From Burkholderiaceae bacterium (lineage in GTDB: Bacteria; Pseudomonadota; Gammaproteobacteria; Burkholderiales; Burkholderiaceae_F), in contig JAFTYR010000072.1 in NCBI GenBank assembly GCA_017461315.1, positions 1-44,905 of the forward strand: a DNA stretch of 44,905 nucleotides, read 5' to 3'. A program made the position numbers and the translations under genes. The notes beneath the pieces were generated by a model. That model was given only the letters and a program-made list of their open reading frames with translations, ran no database searches and was not told the origin of the DNA. This document shows, piece by piece, positions 8,767 to 16,538 of this stretch (the stretch's first letter is position 1; each line of letters starts with the position of its first letter).

Positions 8767-8961
8767 AATATCGTTTAATTCAGAACTCTTTGTTTACGTT
8801 ATGTTTACGTCAACAATCGCCATATAACTTGGGTCAAATCTCAAAAACTCAATGGATATACGTATATTCCCTAATTATTTTAAATAAAACCTACTCGGAT
8901 AAATAAAAATTAACTTTAAATTCAATCAGTTATTGATCAATAAATATTTTTATTCTTGGAC

Positions 8962-8989
8962 TTGCACAAAAGGATAAAAGTTGTATAAA
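8962..8989 (+). promoter_or_regulatory. Promoter of the tRNA-Gln pair
   Basis: -35 TTGCAC (8962-8967), 16-base spacer, -10 TATAAA (8984-8989). The predicted start is about 10 bases before the first tRNA. Confidence 0.6.
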
Positions 8990-9005
8990 ATTCCATTCCT
9001 CTTGC

Positions 9006-9082
9006 AGGGGAATCGCCAAGCTGGTTAAGGCACCGGATTCTGATTCCGGCATTCGAGGGTTCGAATCCTTCTTCCCCTGCCA
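9006..9082 (+). tRNA. tRNA-Gln(CUG), first copy
   Basis: 77 bases with acceptor AGGGGAA/TTCCCCT, discriminator G and encoded CCA. Anticodon stem CCGGA/TCCGG with loop TTCTGAT gives anticodon CUG. The body closely resembles E. coli tRNA-Gln. A second identical gene follows 41 bases later. Confidence 0.96.
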
Positions 9083-9123
9083 AGATCTGCGAGATTATTT
9101 TCGTATTCTCTCCTTTAAGGTGT

Positions 9124-9200
9124 AGGGGAATCGCCAAGCTGGTTAAGGCACCGGATTCTGATTCCGGCATTCGAGGGTTCGAATCCTTCTTCCCCTGCCA
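9124..9200 (+). tRNA. tRNA-Gln(CUG), second copy
   Basis: Same sequence over all 77 bases as 9006-9082. The 41-base spacer lacks a terminator or promoter, so the two are expected to be cotranscribed. Confidence 0.96.
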
Positions 9201-9220
9201 CTACTTCTAACGTTGTTCCC

Positions 9221-10573
9221 CTACTGAGCCTTTTCCTGATCCAAGTTTTCTTCTTGCTTCGGCATCGCTACAGTTTCATCATTGATTTTTGTAACCAAAA
9301 TTTGATCAATACGATTTCTTTCGACATCAATGACTTCAAATCGATAACCCGCATAAACCACCTTATCGGTCACTCTAGGTACTTTGCGAAGTAACACGAT
9401 CATAAAGCCTGCAATCGTTTCATACATTCCATCTTCTGGCCATGCATTGATATTTAATTCACTAGCCACATCTAAAACTGGAGCTGTACCATCGATTAAC
9501 CAAGTATTCTCATCTCGCTTAACAATAAGAGGATCTTCCTCATCTAAAGGAACCATATCGCCCATAACGGTACTCATCACGTCGTTTAAGGTGATGACCC
9601 CTAATGTCAATGCATATTCGTTAATAACAATAGCAAAATCCGTTCCCGCTTTTTTATAAGTATCTAAAACTTCAGATAAAGAAATTGTATCGGGCACCGC
9701 TGGAACCGAATGAATTAAATTTTTATCTACTAACGTGAATTTTTCATTCTTCAGCATCCGCGTCAATAAAATTTTCGAGTCGACATAACCGATGACATGG
9801 TCAATATCTTTATCACAAACTAAAAACTTACCATGAGGATGATCTTCAATTTTTTGTCTAATCACATCAACGGTATCGCTCAATGTAAAAAAGACGCAGT
9901 AGTCTCGTGGCGTCATAGCACTTGTAACCAGTCGGTCTTCCATGCCAATAACGTTTTTGATCACATTTTTTTCTGTATTATCTAAAACTCCAGCACGTGT
10001 TCCTGCCTCAATAGTCGCTAAAATATCTTCATTCGTAATATTTCTTTTGCTAGAAAGAGGAACGTTTAATAATTTTAGAATTGAATTAGATACCGTTGTC
10101 AAAAGCCAAACTAAGGGACGCAATATCAGAACAAGAAGTTGAGTTCCGCGAATAATATTGACAGCAATGCGTTCTGGAGCCGAAAGTGCCACTCGCTTCG
10201 GAATCAAATCAGCAAATAAGGCAAAAAATAAAGTCACCGTTAAAAAGGAAAGCAAGAAAGCCCAGTTTCCAATCGCAATATTAGGAAAACAAAATACTAG
10301 AATCGCTTCAAAAAATGGACTTAAAACTGCCTCTCCGACAATACCACCAAGAATGGCAAGAGCATTTAATACAATCTGAATGGCTGAAAAAAAAGGACCC
10401 GGTTTATCTTGTAGATCTAAAACAAGTTTTGCACGACGATCTCCTGCATCGAGCATTTGCTGTAAGCGAGTTTTTTGCGACGCGGCTAACGAGATCTCTG
10501 CAATAGAAAAATAACTACTACACAGAATCAACAACAAAATAATGATAATCCGAGTAGAGGTGTCGACTTCCAT
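9221..10573 (-). CDS. paeA: CNNM/CBS-domain membrane protein, PaeA (YtfL)-like
   Basis: 450 residues, matching E. coli YtfL/PaeA (about 447) in length and in many motifs, e.g. FSIAEISLAASQKTRLQ, ALAILGGIVGEA, HPHGKFLVC, IDHVIGYVDSK and INEYALTLGVITLNDVM. Domains: N-terminal CNNM membrane domain with about four helices (residues 1-195), a CBS pair (about 210-325) and a C-terminal CorC_HlyC domain (about 345-430). E. coli PaeA is reported to export cadaverine and putrescine; other family members move Mg2+. It converges on the tRNA-Gln pair. The symbol rests on overall resemblance, so an ion-transport role is possible. Confidence 0.85.
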   Translation of the reverse strand: MEVDTSTRIIIILLLILCSSYFSIAEISLAASQKTRLQQMLDAGDRRAKLVLDLQDKPGPFFSAIQIVLNALAILGGIVGEAVLSPFFEAILVFCFPNIAIGNWAFLLSFLTVTLFFALFADLIPKRVALSAPERIAVNIIRGTQLLVLILRPLVWLLTTVSNSILKLLNVPLSSKRNITNEDILATIEAGTRAGVLDNTEKNVIKNVIGMEDRLVTSAMTPRDYCVFFTLSDTVDVIRQKIEDHPHGKFLVCDKDIDHVIGYVDSKILLTRMLKNEKFTLVDKNLIHSVPAVPDTISLSEVLDTYKKAGTDFAIVINEYALTLGVITLNDVMSTVMGDMVPLDEEDPLIVKRDENTWLIDGTAPVLDVASELNINAWPEDGMYETIAGFMIVLLRKVPRVTDKVVYAGYRFEVIDVERNRIDQILVTKINDETVAMPKQEENLDQEKAQ

Positions 10574-11003
10574 ATTACTTCCCTTGTTCTATTAATCTAT
10601 TTCAGCACGCAGCTGATATTATCCATCTTATCTACCTTCATTGACCAGCGTACAGAATAAAGTGGATTATTTTCTCCAAGTAACATAAATGGAAAAACCT
10701 TTGTTCCACACTAGTAAAACAAAGGTTCTTTTGTATTGACGTTAACTTAATTTATTTTGTTGAACCATTTAATTCTTTCAGGTAGTCTGAAAAAATTGAA
10801 AATGCGGTATCGATTCCTTTTTATCGAAATCAAACTCTCTTTGGTGGTAAATTGCGGTACGGCTACCCAACCACAAAAAACTCCGCCTTACCACTCGATA
10901 AGTAAGCAAGTGAAGTCTTCCGAGCACCCAAGTTTCTTTTTTGAACCACTCCACTGCACTCATTAAACACACATTGATATTGGATTTAGCTTGAATTAAT
11001 CAA
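10574..11003. other. Gene-free region between paeA and mtnN
   Basis: 430 bases. A terminator hairpin lies at 10693-10732. Between it and mtnN both strands have short open frames of about 64-70 codons (10757-10966 on +; 10778-10972 on -). Neither has a recognisable domain or a good ribosome site. The minus frame (starting MCLMSAVEWF) would lie in the mtnN transcript and cannot be excluded as a small gene. Confidence 0.5.
10693..10732. terminator. Bidirectional intrinsic terminator
   Basis: 10-bp inverted repeat AACCTTTGTT / AACAAAGGTT with a 12-base loop. On the minus strand it is followed by TTTTT (end of the thioesterase-luxS-mtnN transcript); on the plus strand by CTTTTG. Confidence 0.75.
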
Positions 11004-11690
11004 CTAGAGTTTTTCAATCAACTTTTGAGTTATGGAAGATGAAATCTTGGCAACTTCAACAACAAAGCTAGAAAAATCTTCTGGAGCTTTTCCACTTGCT
11101 TCATCAGAAATGACCCGAATTGCTACAAATGGACAGTTATTCACGTAACAAACATGGGCAATCGATCCCGATTCCATTTCACCAGCAATAGCCTGAAATT
11201 CTTTATTAAGCCACTGTCTCTTTTCTGTAGAGCAGATAAATTGGTCTCCAGTTGCAATCACCCCTCGTAAGGAGCGATAACCAGAGGCATCACAAATATC
11301 AGAGATAAGTTCAGCTAACTTAGGATCTGTTGGAAGCGTAATTAGGTTGATACCAGAGATCAATCCTACAGGATCTCCTAAAGCAGAAGTATCCATATCG
11401 TGCTCAACACAACCAGTTGATATAGCAACATCACCAATATGTAACTGATCGGTTAATGTGCCAGCAACTCCAGAATTGATAATGGTTGAAACACCATACT
11501 TAAGAATCATAGTTTGCGCACAGATAGCAGCGAATACCTTACCCACTCCACTTTGTGCCACAACAACATCTTTTCCATTCAGAGTTCCCTGAACGAATTC
11601 AATTCCACTGATGCAATCCACCTTGACGTCTTGAAGAAGCTTTTTGAGCTCAGCAACTTCGACTGCCATCGCTCCGATAATACCGATCAT
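11004..11690 (-). CDS. mtnN: 5'-methylthioadenosine/S-adenosylhomocysteine nucleosidase (MtnN/Pfs)
   Basis: 228 residues, standard for the family. The start MIGIIGAMAVEVAELK carries the catalytic N-terminal Glu region. The core has the nucleoside phosphorylase fold with NSGVAGTL and the late ISDEASGKAP motif holding the catalytic Asp. It splits S-adenosylhomocysteine into adenine and S-ribosylhomocysteine, and methylthioadenosine into adenine and methylthioribose. Its ATG overlaps the luxS stop by four bases (ATGA), so translation is coupled and the products flow straight to LuxS. The adenine released is a likely substrate for the phosphoribosyltransferase two genes upstream. Confidence 0.95.
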   Translation of the reverse strand: MIGIIGAMAVEVAELKKLLQDVKVDCISGIEFVQGTLNGKDVVVAQSGVGKVFAAICAQTMILKYGVSTIINSGVAGTLTDQLHIGDVAISTGCVEHDMDTSALGDPVGLISGINLITLPTDPKLAELISDICDASGYRSLRGVIATGDQFICSTEKRQWLNKEFQAIAGEMESGSIAHVCYVNNCPFVAIRVISDEASGKAPEDFSSFVVEVAKISSSITQKLIEKL

Positions 11691-12151
11691 AGAAAGTCCT
11701 TATATTGAAAAGAAGGTGTTTGTTCCTGGTTCAAAATATCAAGGTAACGACCACACTCAGCCTTGGCTAAATCAATATCTAAACTCCGGTAGTTACCACA
11801 TTCAACGGCCGATTGACCAAAAACTGGTCCCTGATGATCCATAGTAGCCTTTAAAGCAATCTTAATTTCTTCCAATACTTGCTGATTATTAGCATTTCGA
11901 ACCAGTAGATAAAAGCCTGTCTGACATCCCATTGGTCCAAAATAGATAATATTGTCTTGAATCGATGAGTTTCTCAACAAGGTAGCCAACATGTGCTCAA
12001 CAGAATGCATCGTGACATTATCCATATAGTCACCCGAATTTGGTTTGCGGGTTCTAAGATCATATGTGGTCACATCACCATCAACACGAGAAACATAAAT
12101 ACCAGGATCTAAAGTCCTGTGATCAATACGAAAACTTTGAATTTTTTGCAT
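11687..12151 (-). CDS. luxS: S-ribosylhomocysteine lyase LuxS
   Basis: 154 residues. All active-site features are visible: the metal-binding HxxEH at 49-53 (HSVEH), Cys76 in MGCQTGF (equivalent of the catalytic Cys) and Cys118 in VECGN (third metal ligand). LuxS converts S-ribosylhomocysteine to homocysteine and 4,5-dihydroxy-2,3-pentanedione, the precursor of autoinducer-2. The length, and the GPMGCQTGFYL block, look to me more like LuxS of Firmicutes than the ~170-residue gamma-proteobacterial form. Many beta-proteobacteria use SahH instead of Pfs/LuxS, so transfer is possible. It overlaps mtnN by 4 bases and follows the phosphoribosyltransferase by 13. Confidence 0.95.
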   Translation of the reverse strand: MQKIQSFRIDHRTLDPGIYVSRVDGDVTTYDLRTRKPNSGDYMDNVTMHSVEHMLATLLRNSSIQDNIIYFGPMGCQTGFYLLVRNANNQQVLEEIKIALKATMDHQGPVFGQSAVECGNYRSLDIDLAKAECGRYLDILNQEQTPSFQYKDFL

Positions 12152-12164
12152 TTAACTTAAATAC

Positions 12165-12722
12165 CTAAAAAGATAAAGCATTACCTTCTGAATCGAACAA
12201 AGGCAACGGTGCAAGATATTTGATATCGGTACGTTTTGTGGCATCCCCTTCTGCCAAAACACAGATTCGGCCACACACAATACCACCCGCTTTATCAACC
12301 AAAGCCTCTAAAGCCTCAAGCGATTTTCCAGTCGAAATGACATCATCAACAAGTAAGATACGTTTACCGCGCATTAAATCAGCATCTGCCTTATCTAAAA
12401 AGAGATGTTGCTCTCCCTCTGTCGTAATGGACTGAACAGTCACATCAAAAACTTCAGTCATATACAATTTTGGCTTTTTACGAGCCACAAAATATTTTTC
12501 TTCTCCATTTTGACGAGCTATTTCGTGAGCAATCGGAATTCCTTTAGCTTCTGCAGTAATTAAATAATCATAGTCGGGAGCTATTTTTAAAAGCTCTTGA
12601 GCACAAGCTACCGTCAGCTCAGCATCGCCAAACACCACAAAAGCCGCGATCTGTAAATCATCATTCAATCTACACAGCGGTAAATTTCGTTTTACACCGG
12701 CAATATCGATTGGATAAAACAT
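12165..12722 (-). CDS. Purine (probably adenine) phosphoribosyltransferase
   Basis: 185 residues, the size of Apt or Xpt. The type I PRTase signature with PRPP-binding loop is ILLVDDVISTGKSLEAL. An upstream AEAKGIPIAHEIAR block and KKPKLYM region match adenine/xanthine PRTases. It would join a free purine base with PRPP to form the nucleotide. Lying in one operon with mtnN, which releases adenine, argues for adenine as substrate (product AMP), but the base cannot be settled from motifs alone. It starts 9 bases after the thioesterase gene and is followed by luxS. Confidence 0.8.
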   Translation of the reverse strand: MFYPIDIAGVKRNLPLCRLNDDLQIAAFVVFGDAELTVACAQELLKIAPDYDYLITAEAKGIPIAHEIARQNGEEKYFVARKKPKLYMTEVFDVTVQSITTEGEQHLFLDKADADLMRGKRILLVDDVISTGKSLEALEALVDKAGGIVCGRICVLAEGDATKRTDIKYLAPLPLFDSEGNALSF

Positions 12723-12731
12723 AAGAATCTC

Positions 12732-13145
12732 CTATTTCTTTACTGTAATGATTGAATTTAAAACTCGTACCGTTGAAACCAAAGTCCCTTCTTCGGTTCG
12801 AACATCGACATTCCAAAGATGGGTTCGTTTCCCTTGATGTAAAAGCATTGCTTCAGCGTACACGGTCGCTGGTGCTCTCACAGCCGAGATATGATTTGCG
12901 CTTACCTGTGTTCCTGCTGGAACTTCTGATTCGTCAATAAGAAGCCAGGATCCATAGCCAGCGAGAATTTCAGCAAAAGCAATGGATGCTCCACCACAGA
13001 GAACCCCAAAGGGTTGAATCGTTCGTTCATTAACAGGCATCGTTGCCCGTATTTTGCCGTCTTTTTGCTCCAACAACTCAATTCCAAGATGACCAATCAT
13101 GGAATTTTTATAGTCAATTTTTTTTAATTCTCGTTCGGGTAACAT
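12732..13145 (-). CDS. Hotdog-fold acyl-CoA thioesterase (PaaI/YdiI-like)
   Basis: 137 residues, a single hotdog domain. The motif NERTIQPFGVLCGGASIAFAE is very like the YdiI/MenI signature (Q-P-F-G-x-L-H-G-G-A), with the catalytic Glu after GGAS. Here Cys replaces the usual His before GG. Relatives hydrolyse aromatic or short acyl-CoA such as 1,4-dihydroxy-2-naphthoyl-CoA. It is first in the transcript with the purine PRTase, luxS and mtnN, with no obvious metabolic link to them. No clear ribosome site precedes the ATG at 13145, so the start is less certain. Confidence 0.75.
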   Translation of the reverse strand: MLPERELKKIDYKNSMIGHLGIELLEQKDGKIRATMPVNERTIQPFGVLCGGASIAFAEILAGYGSWLLIDESEVPAGTQVSANHISAVRAPATVYAEAMLLHQGKRTHLWNVDVRTEEGTLVSTVRVLNSIITVKK

Positions 13146-13551
13146 AACGTAAACATAGTGAAATATTTATGATTGTATCCTTACTAAAATCTACAGAGAT
13201 TATCTGTCGGTCAAAATATTCAATTTGATAACAGAAATGATCCATCAATCCTGAAAACCTCTTGTGATAATCTCAAAACTTTAAAGAATATATCGACTAT
13301 CAATAAAGGCGACACTGTACAACAGAGGATCCGATCTTAAGAATTTTCGTCACAACCTCAAATTAATAAGACAACGGTCCTTATTCTTTACCCCGAATAA
13401 AGCATTTTTTACCCATATTCTTGTAGTGATTTAGGCGTTACAATGATCTGTTATAGGCTTTGTGCCTATTTTCAGGTGATTTATGTTTCATACACCTAAA
13501 TAAAAATCACAATACTGTGTAATAGGTAATTTTTAATCAGGAGATTTTTAA
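13146..13551. other. Divergent intergenic region before the thioesterase operon and the DUF4332 gene
   Basis: 406 bases without a gene. An inverted repeat ACAGA-N5-TCTGT at 13194-13208 lies about 50 bases upstream of the thioesterase ATG. Two small hairpins (13453-13497) lie in the presumed leader of the DUF4332 gene. I could not assign -35/-10 pairs with confidence. Confidence 0.5.
13453..13497 (+). other. Two-hairpin leader upstream of the DUF4332 gene
   Basis: Hairpin 1: ATAGGC-TTTGT-GCCTAT (13453-13469) followed by TTTC, resembling a weak terminator. Hairpin 2: AGGTG at 13474-13478 pairs with CACCT at 13493-13497. Possibly an attenuator; the structure is short and may be chance. Confidence 0.3.
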
Positions 13552-13959
13552 ATGAGCTATAAGTTGATTGACATCGAAGGCATTGGTGAAACATACGCCT
13601 GCAAACTTGCCAATATTGGCTTGACTACACCTGAAAATTATCTAGAAGCGGCCTCCACCGCAAGTGGCCGTAAAAAGATTGCCGAAGACACTGGCATCTC
13701 TTCTACCCTTATTCTGAAATGGGCGAATCACTGTGATTTGATCCGTATCAACGGTATTGGACCACAGTATGCTGAAATGTTGGAAGTTGCCGGTGTTGAC
13801 ACTGTAAAGGAACTACGTCGTCGCGTTCCTCAGAATTTACAGGCCAAATTAGCCGAAGTTAATGCTGAAAAAAATATCGCCAATCGCGTTCCTTCAGTAT
13901 CTGAAGTTGAAAAGTGGGTTGCAGAAGCAAAAGAATTAGCTTGTGTCATGGCTTACTAA
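13552..13959 (+). CDS. DUF4332 helix-hairpin-helix protein
   Basis: 135 residues, cytoplasmic, no signal peptide. Two helix-hairpin-helix-like units are visible: IEGIGETYACKLANIGLTT near the start and INGIGPQYAEMLEVAGVDT in the middle. This pattern defines the DUF4332 family (GIGxxYAxKLxxxGI). HhH units usually contact DNA backbones, but the function of the family is not known. A good ribosome site (AGGAG, 8 bases before ATG) and its own terminator show a single-gene transcript. Confidence 0.8.
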   Translation: MSYKLIDIEGIGETYACKLANIGLTTPENYLEAASTASGRKKIAEDTGISSTLILKWANHCDLIRINGIGPQYAEMLEVAGVDTVKELRRRVPQNLQAKLAEVNAEKNIANRVPSVSEVEKWVAEAKELACVMAY

Positions 13960-13970
13960 ACAAACAGCCT

Positions 13971-13998
13971 CGCCCATGTTACGACATGGGCGTTATTT
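13971..13998 (+). terminator. Intrinsic terminator after the DUF4332 gene
   Basis: Perfect 9-bp stem CGCCCATGT / ACATGGGCG with a 4-base loop, followed by a T-rich run (TTATTTATATTT). Confidence 0.8.
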
Positions 13999-14040
13999 AT
14001 ATTTCTGCTACTTTTTATTGAATTTTGAACTGTTTTCATT

Positions 14041-16149
14041 ATGAATTCTTTAGATTGCATTATGAAGCCTGCATCGATTGCTGTAATCGGTGCCTCATCT
14101 AAGCCTCACACAATTGGGTCTGACATTATTAAACGTCTTCTTGAATATGGTTTTCAAGGAAATCTGTATCCAGTAAATCCCAAGGGAGAAATGGTTGAAG
14201 GCATGAAGTGCTTCACCAATGTCAAAGAAATTCCGGCTTCAGTCGACATGGCTCTAATTGTGATCAATTCCAAGTTTGTTTTGCAGGCCATCGATGACTG
14301 TTATGAAAAAGGAGTTAAAGGGGTTGTAATCATTTCCGCTGGCTTTAAAGAAGCTGGAACTACGGGAGTTGAATTAGAAAACCAATTAAAAGAAAAACTC
14401 AAGCAATATGGCATGAGATGCGTTGGTCCAAATTGCCTTGGTGTTGTTAACACCGCTCCTTCTATTCAAATGGATGCATGCTTTGCAGAGACACTCCCTA
14501 GACGTGGAAACATTGGTTTTGTTTCTCAATCTGGTGCTCTAGGTGGTGGTATTCTCAACATTTTGAAAGACCTTCAACTTGGTTTTGCTCAGTTCATTTC
14601 TATTGGTAATCAGGCCGATGTAGATGCTGAAAGTGCAATCGAATATTGGGAAAATGATGACGACGTAGAACAGATTCTTCTTTACATGGAAGGTATTACA
14701 AATGCCAAACGTTTTAGAAACGTAGCTTCCCGCGTATCGAAGAAAAAACCGATTCTTGCTTTGAAGGCAGGTCGCTCTGCTGCGGGTGCCTCTGCAGCAT
14801 CCTCTCATACTGGCTCATTAGCGGGAGGAGACAAGGCAGCCGCCGCACTCCTAGCTCAATCCGGTGTTATCCGTGAATTCTCTTTAGAAGACCTATTTTC
14901 AAATGCTAAAGCTTTTGCTAACTGCCCTATTCCTAAAGGAAACAAGGTTGCGATCGTAACCAACTCAGGCGGTCCTGGCATTATGGCAACAGATGCAATC
15001 TGTGAAGCGGGTATGGAGATGGCTAACCTTTCTGAGGAAACTAAAGCTCAGTTGCGTAGTTTTCTCCCGGCAGCGGCCTCTGTTAAAAATCCGGTCGATA
15101 TGATCGCTTCTGCTCCACTAGAACATTATCGCAAAACAATGGAAACCGTTTTAAAGGATCCATCTGTTGATATGTTGATCGTTATCTACTTGCCATTCCT
15201 TGGCTTGAAGGATATCGATGTTGCTCAAGAAGTCATGAGAATTAAGGCCGAAAATCCAGATAAGCCGATTGTAGGCGTTTTCATGACTACTAATGAGTTT
15301 TTCAACAAACTATCCGATATGCAGACCAACGTACCGTTCTACATGTATGCGGAACGAGCTGCGATGGCCTTAGATCGTCTTAATCGTCAAAGAATTTGGC
15401 AAGAACGTCCCGTAGGCAACTATCCTACTTTTGATGTTAAAAAGAACGTTGTTCAAGATATCTTCGATCGAGTTCTTTCTGAAAATCGTACGGAATTAAC
15501 AACCAGAGAAAGTATTGACGTTCTAGATGCATACGGAATTCGTGTCTGTAAGGCTGGTTTTGCTAAAGATGAAGCAGAAGCGGTTGCTATAGCAAACCAA
15601 ATCGGCTATCCAGTTGTCATGAAAATGAGTTCAACCACGATTTCGCACAAAACAGATGTTGGTGGTGTACGCGTTGGTATTGAAAGCGCTGAACAATTGC
15701 AAGAACAGTATCAGGATTTGATCCAAAAACTGAAAGATCGTAATTGCTTAGATGGTTTAGAAGGTGTAATCATTCAGGAAATGGTCAAAGGCAAACGTGA
15801 GATGGTTTGCGGCGTTGCCACAGACCCGCTTTACGGTCGAATGATTATGTTCGGATTGGGTGGTATCTTCGTCGAAGCGCTAGAGGATGTTACCTTCCGC
15901 ATGGCCCCACTCTCTGATGTTGACGCAACCGACATGGTTCATAGCGTTGATGCTTACAAGTTATTAGCCGGTGCTCGTGGTTTAGTTCCAGCTCAAGTCA
16001 ATGAAATTGAAAAGTCTTTATTAAAACTTTCTCAACTCGTTGAAGACTTCCCTAGTATCGAAGAATTAGACATCAATCCTTTGATTATTAGTGATAAGAA
16101 CGGAGAACCCGTAGCTGTAGACGGTCGAATTAAGATTGTGGCTAAATAA
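14041..16149 (+). CDS. ADP-forming acetate/acyl-CoA synthetase (fused alpha-beta)
   Basis: 702 residues. Order: CoA-binding Rossmann domain (from IAVIGASSKPHTIG), succinyl-CoA-ligase-like flavodoxin domains with the phospho-histidine motif SSHTGSLAGG (about residue 257), then a C-terminal ATP-grasp domain (about 480-700) with YPVVMKMSS and DINPLI. This is the fused ACD layout. The enzyme interconverts acyl-CoA, ADP and phosphate with free acid, CoA and ATP, and in anaerobes commonly makes ATP from acyl-CoA. It lacks the GNAT domain of the protein acetyltransferase PatZ/Pat. ATG at 14041 has a weak ribosome site; the ATG at codon 8 is an alternative. It has its own terminator downstream. Confidence 0.88.
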   Translation: MNSLDCIMKPASIAVIGASSKPHTIGSDIIKRLLEYGFQGNLYPVNPKGEMVEGMKCFTNVKEIPASVDMALIVINSKFVLQAIDDCYEKGVKGVVIISAGFKEAGTTGVELENQLKEKLKQYGMRCVGPNCLGVVNTAPSIQMDACFAETLPRRGNIGFVSQSGALGGGILNILKDLQLGFAQFISIGNQADVDAESAIEYWENDDDVEQILLYMEGITNAKRFRNVASRVSKKKPILALKAGRSAAGASAASSHTGSLAGGDKAAAALLAQSGVIREFSLEDLFSNAKAFANCPIPKGNKVAIVTNSGGPGIMATDAICEAGMEMANLSEETKAQLRSFLPAAASVKNPVDMIASAPLEHYRKTMETVLKDPSVDMLIVIYLPFLGLKDIDVAQEVMRIKAENPDKPIVGVFMTTNEFFNKLSDMQTNVPFYMYAERAAMALDRLNRQRIWQERPVGNYPTFDVKKNVVQDIFDRVLSENRTELTTRESIDVLDAYGIRVCKAGFAKDEAEAVAIANQIGYPVVMKMSSTTISHKTDVGGVRVGIESAEQLQEQYQDLIQKLKDRNCLDGLEGVIIQEMVKGKREMVCGVATDPLYGRMIMFGLGGIFVEALEDVTFRMAPLSDVDATDMVHSVDAYKLLAGARGLVPAQVNEIEKSLLKLSQLVEDFPSIEELDINPLIISDKNGEPVAVDGRIKIVAK

Positions 16150-16174
16150 ATAAAAAACGTTATAAGACTAGAAG

Positions 16175-16209
16175 GAATGGAGTGATGAAAATCCCTCCAT
16201 TCTTTTTTT
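16175..16209 (+). terminator. Intrinsic terminator after the acyl-CoA synthetase gene
   Basis: 8-bp stem GAATGGAG / CTCCATTC followed by seven T. It lies between convergent genes. Confidence 0.85.
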
Positions 16210-16211
16210 AA

Positions 16212-16538
16212 TTAAATCAAACCGTTAATCAATACCACATAAAGTGCGGTTCCTGCAAAAATTGATAACAGAGCATTCTTAAAAAACCATTGCAATAAGA
16301 CGGTGATGGCAATGGCACAAACCTCTGGATACGGTAAACCATTGTGAGAGAGTGCGGCGTCCGTACTCGAGTGGACCACGAGTAACACCATAATGGCTAG
16401 AGGTAAAAAATCTCCTAAATCAGAGACCAACTTTTGTTTTTTCAGCCAACTGCTCGCAAAAAATGGCAATGCTCGTTCAAAGAAAGAGATTGCTCCCATT
16501 ACCAAAAAAGTAAGGAAAAGATAGCCATAATCCTGCAT
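16212..16538 (-). CDS. azlD: AzlD-family small subunit of branched-chain amino acid exporter
   Basis: 108 residues with three to four hydrophobic segments, typical for AzlD. AzlC and AzlD together export branched-chain amino acids or toxic analogues across the inner membrane (E. coli homologues YgaZ/YgaH export valine). Visible family features are FFERALPFF near residue 20 and PLAIMVLLVVHS in the middle. Its ATG overlaps the azlC stop by one base, so the pair is translationally coupled. Confidence 0.88.
   Translation of the reverse strand: MQDYGYLFLTFLVMGAISFFERALPFFASSWLKKQKLVSDLGDFLPLAIMVLLVVHSSTDAALSHNGLPYPEVCAIAITVLLQWFFKNALLSIFAGTALYVVLINGLI

Larger units (their letters stand above)
8641..9005. 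other. Gene-free region between tig and tRNA-Gln
   Basis: 365 bases holding divergent promoters for tig (8738-8766) and tRNA-Gln (8962-8989). It also contains two copies of TGTTTACGT 11 bases apart (8791-8799 and 8802-8810). The rest is AT-rich with no convincing open frame. Confidence 0.6.

Noticed and set aside
8937..9170. 77-codon minus-strand open frame across the tRNA-Gln pair
   Set aside because: It is antisense to two tRNA genes; the protein repeats itself because the tRNAs are identical. This is a classic false gene.
10778..10972. 64-codon minus-strand frame after mtnN as a small gene
   Set aside because: No domain, weak start and an equally long frame on the other strand. Kept only as a remark in the intergenic entry.
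8791..13158. 15-base match (TGTTTACGTTATGTT) between the tig upstream region and the thioesterase start
   Set aside because: In 45 kb of AT-rich DNA one or two such matches are expected by chance, and one copy overlaps a start codon.
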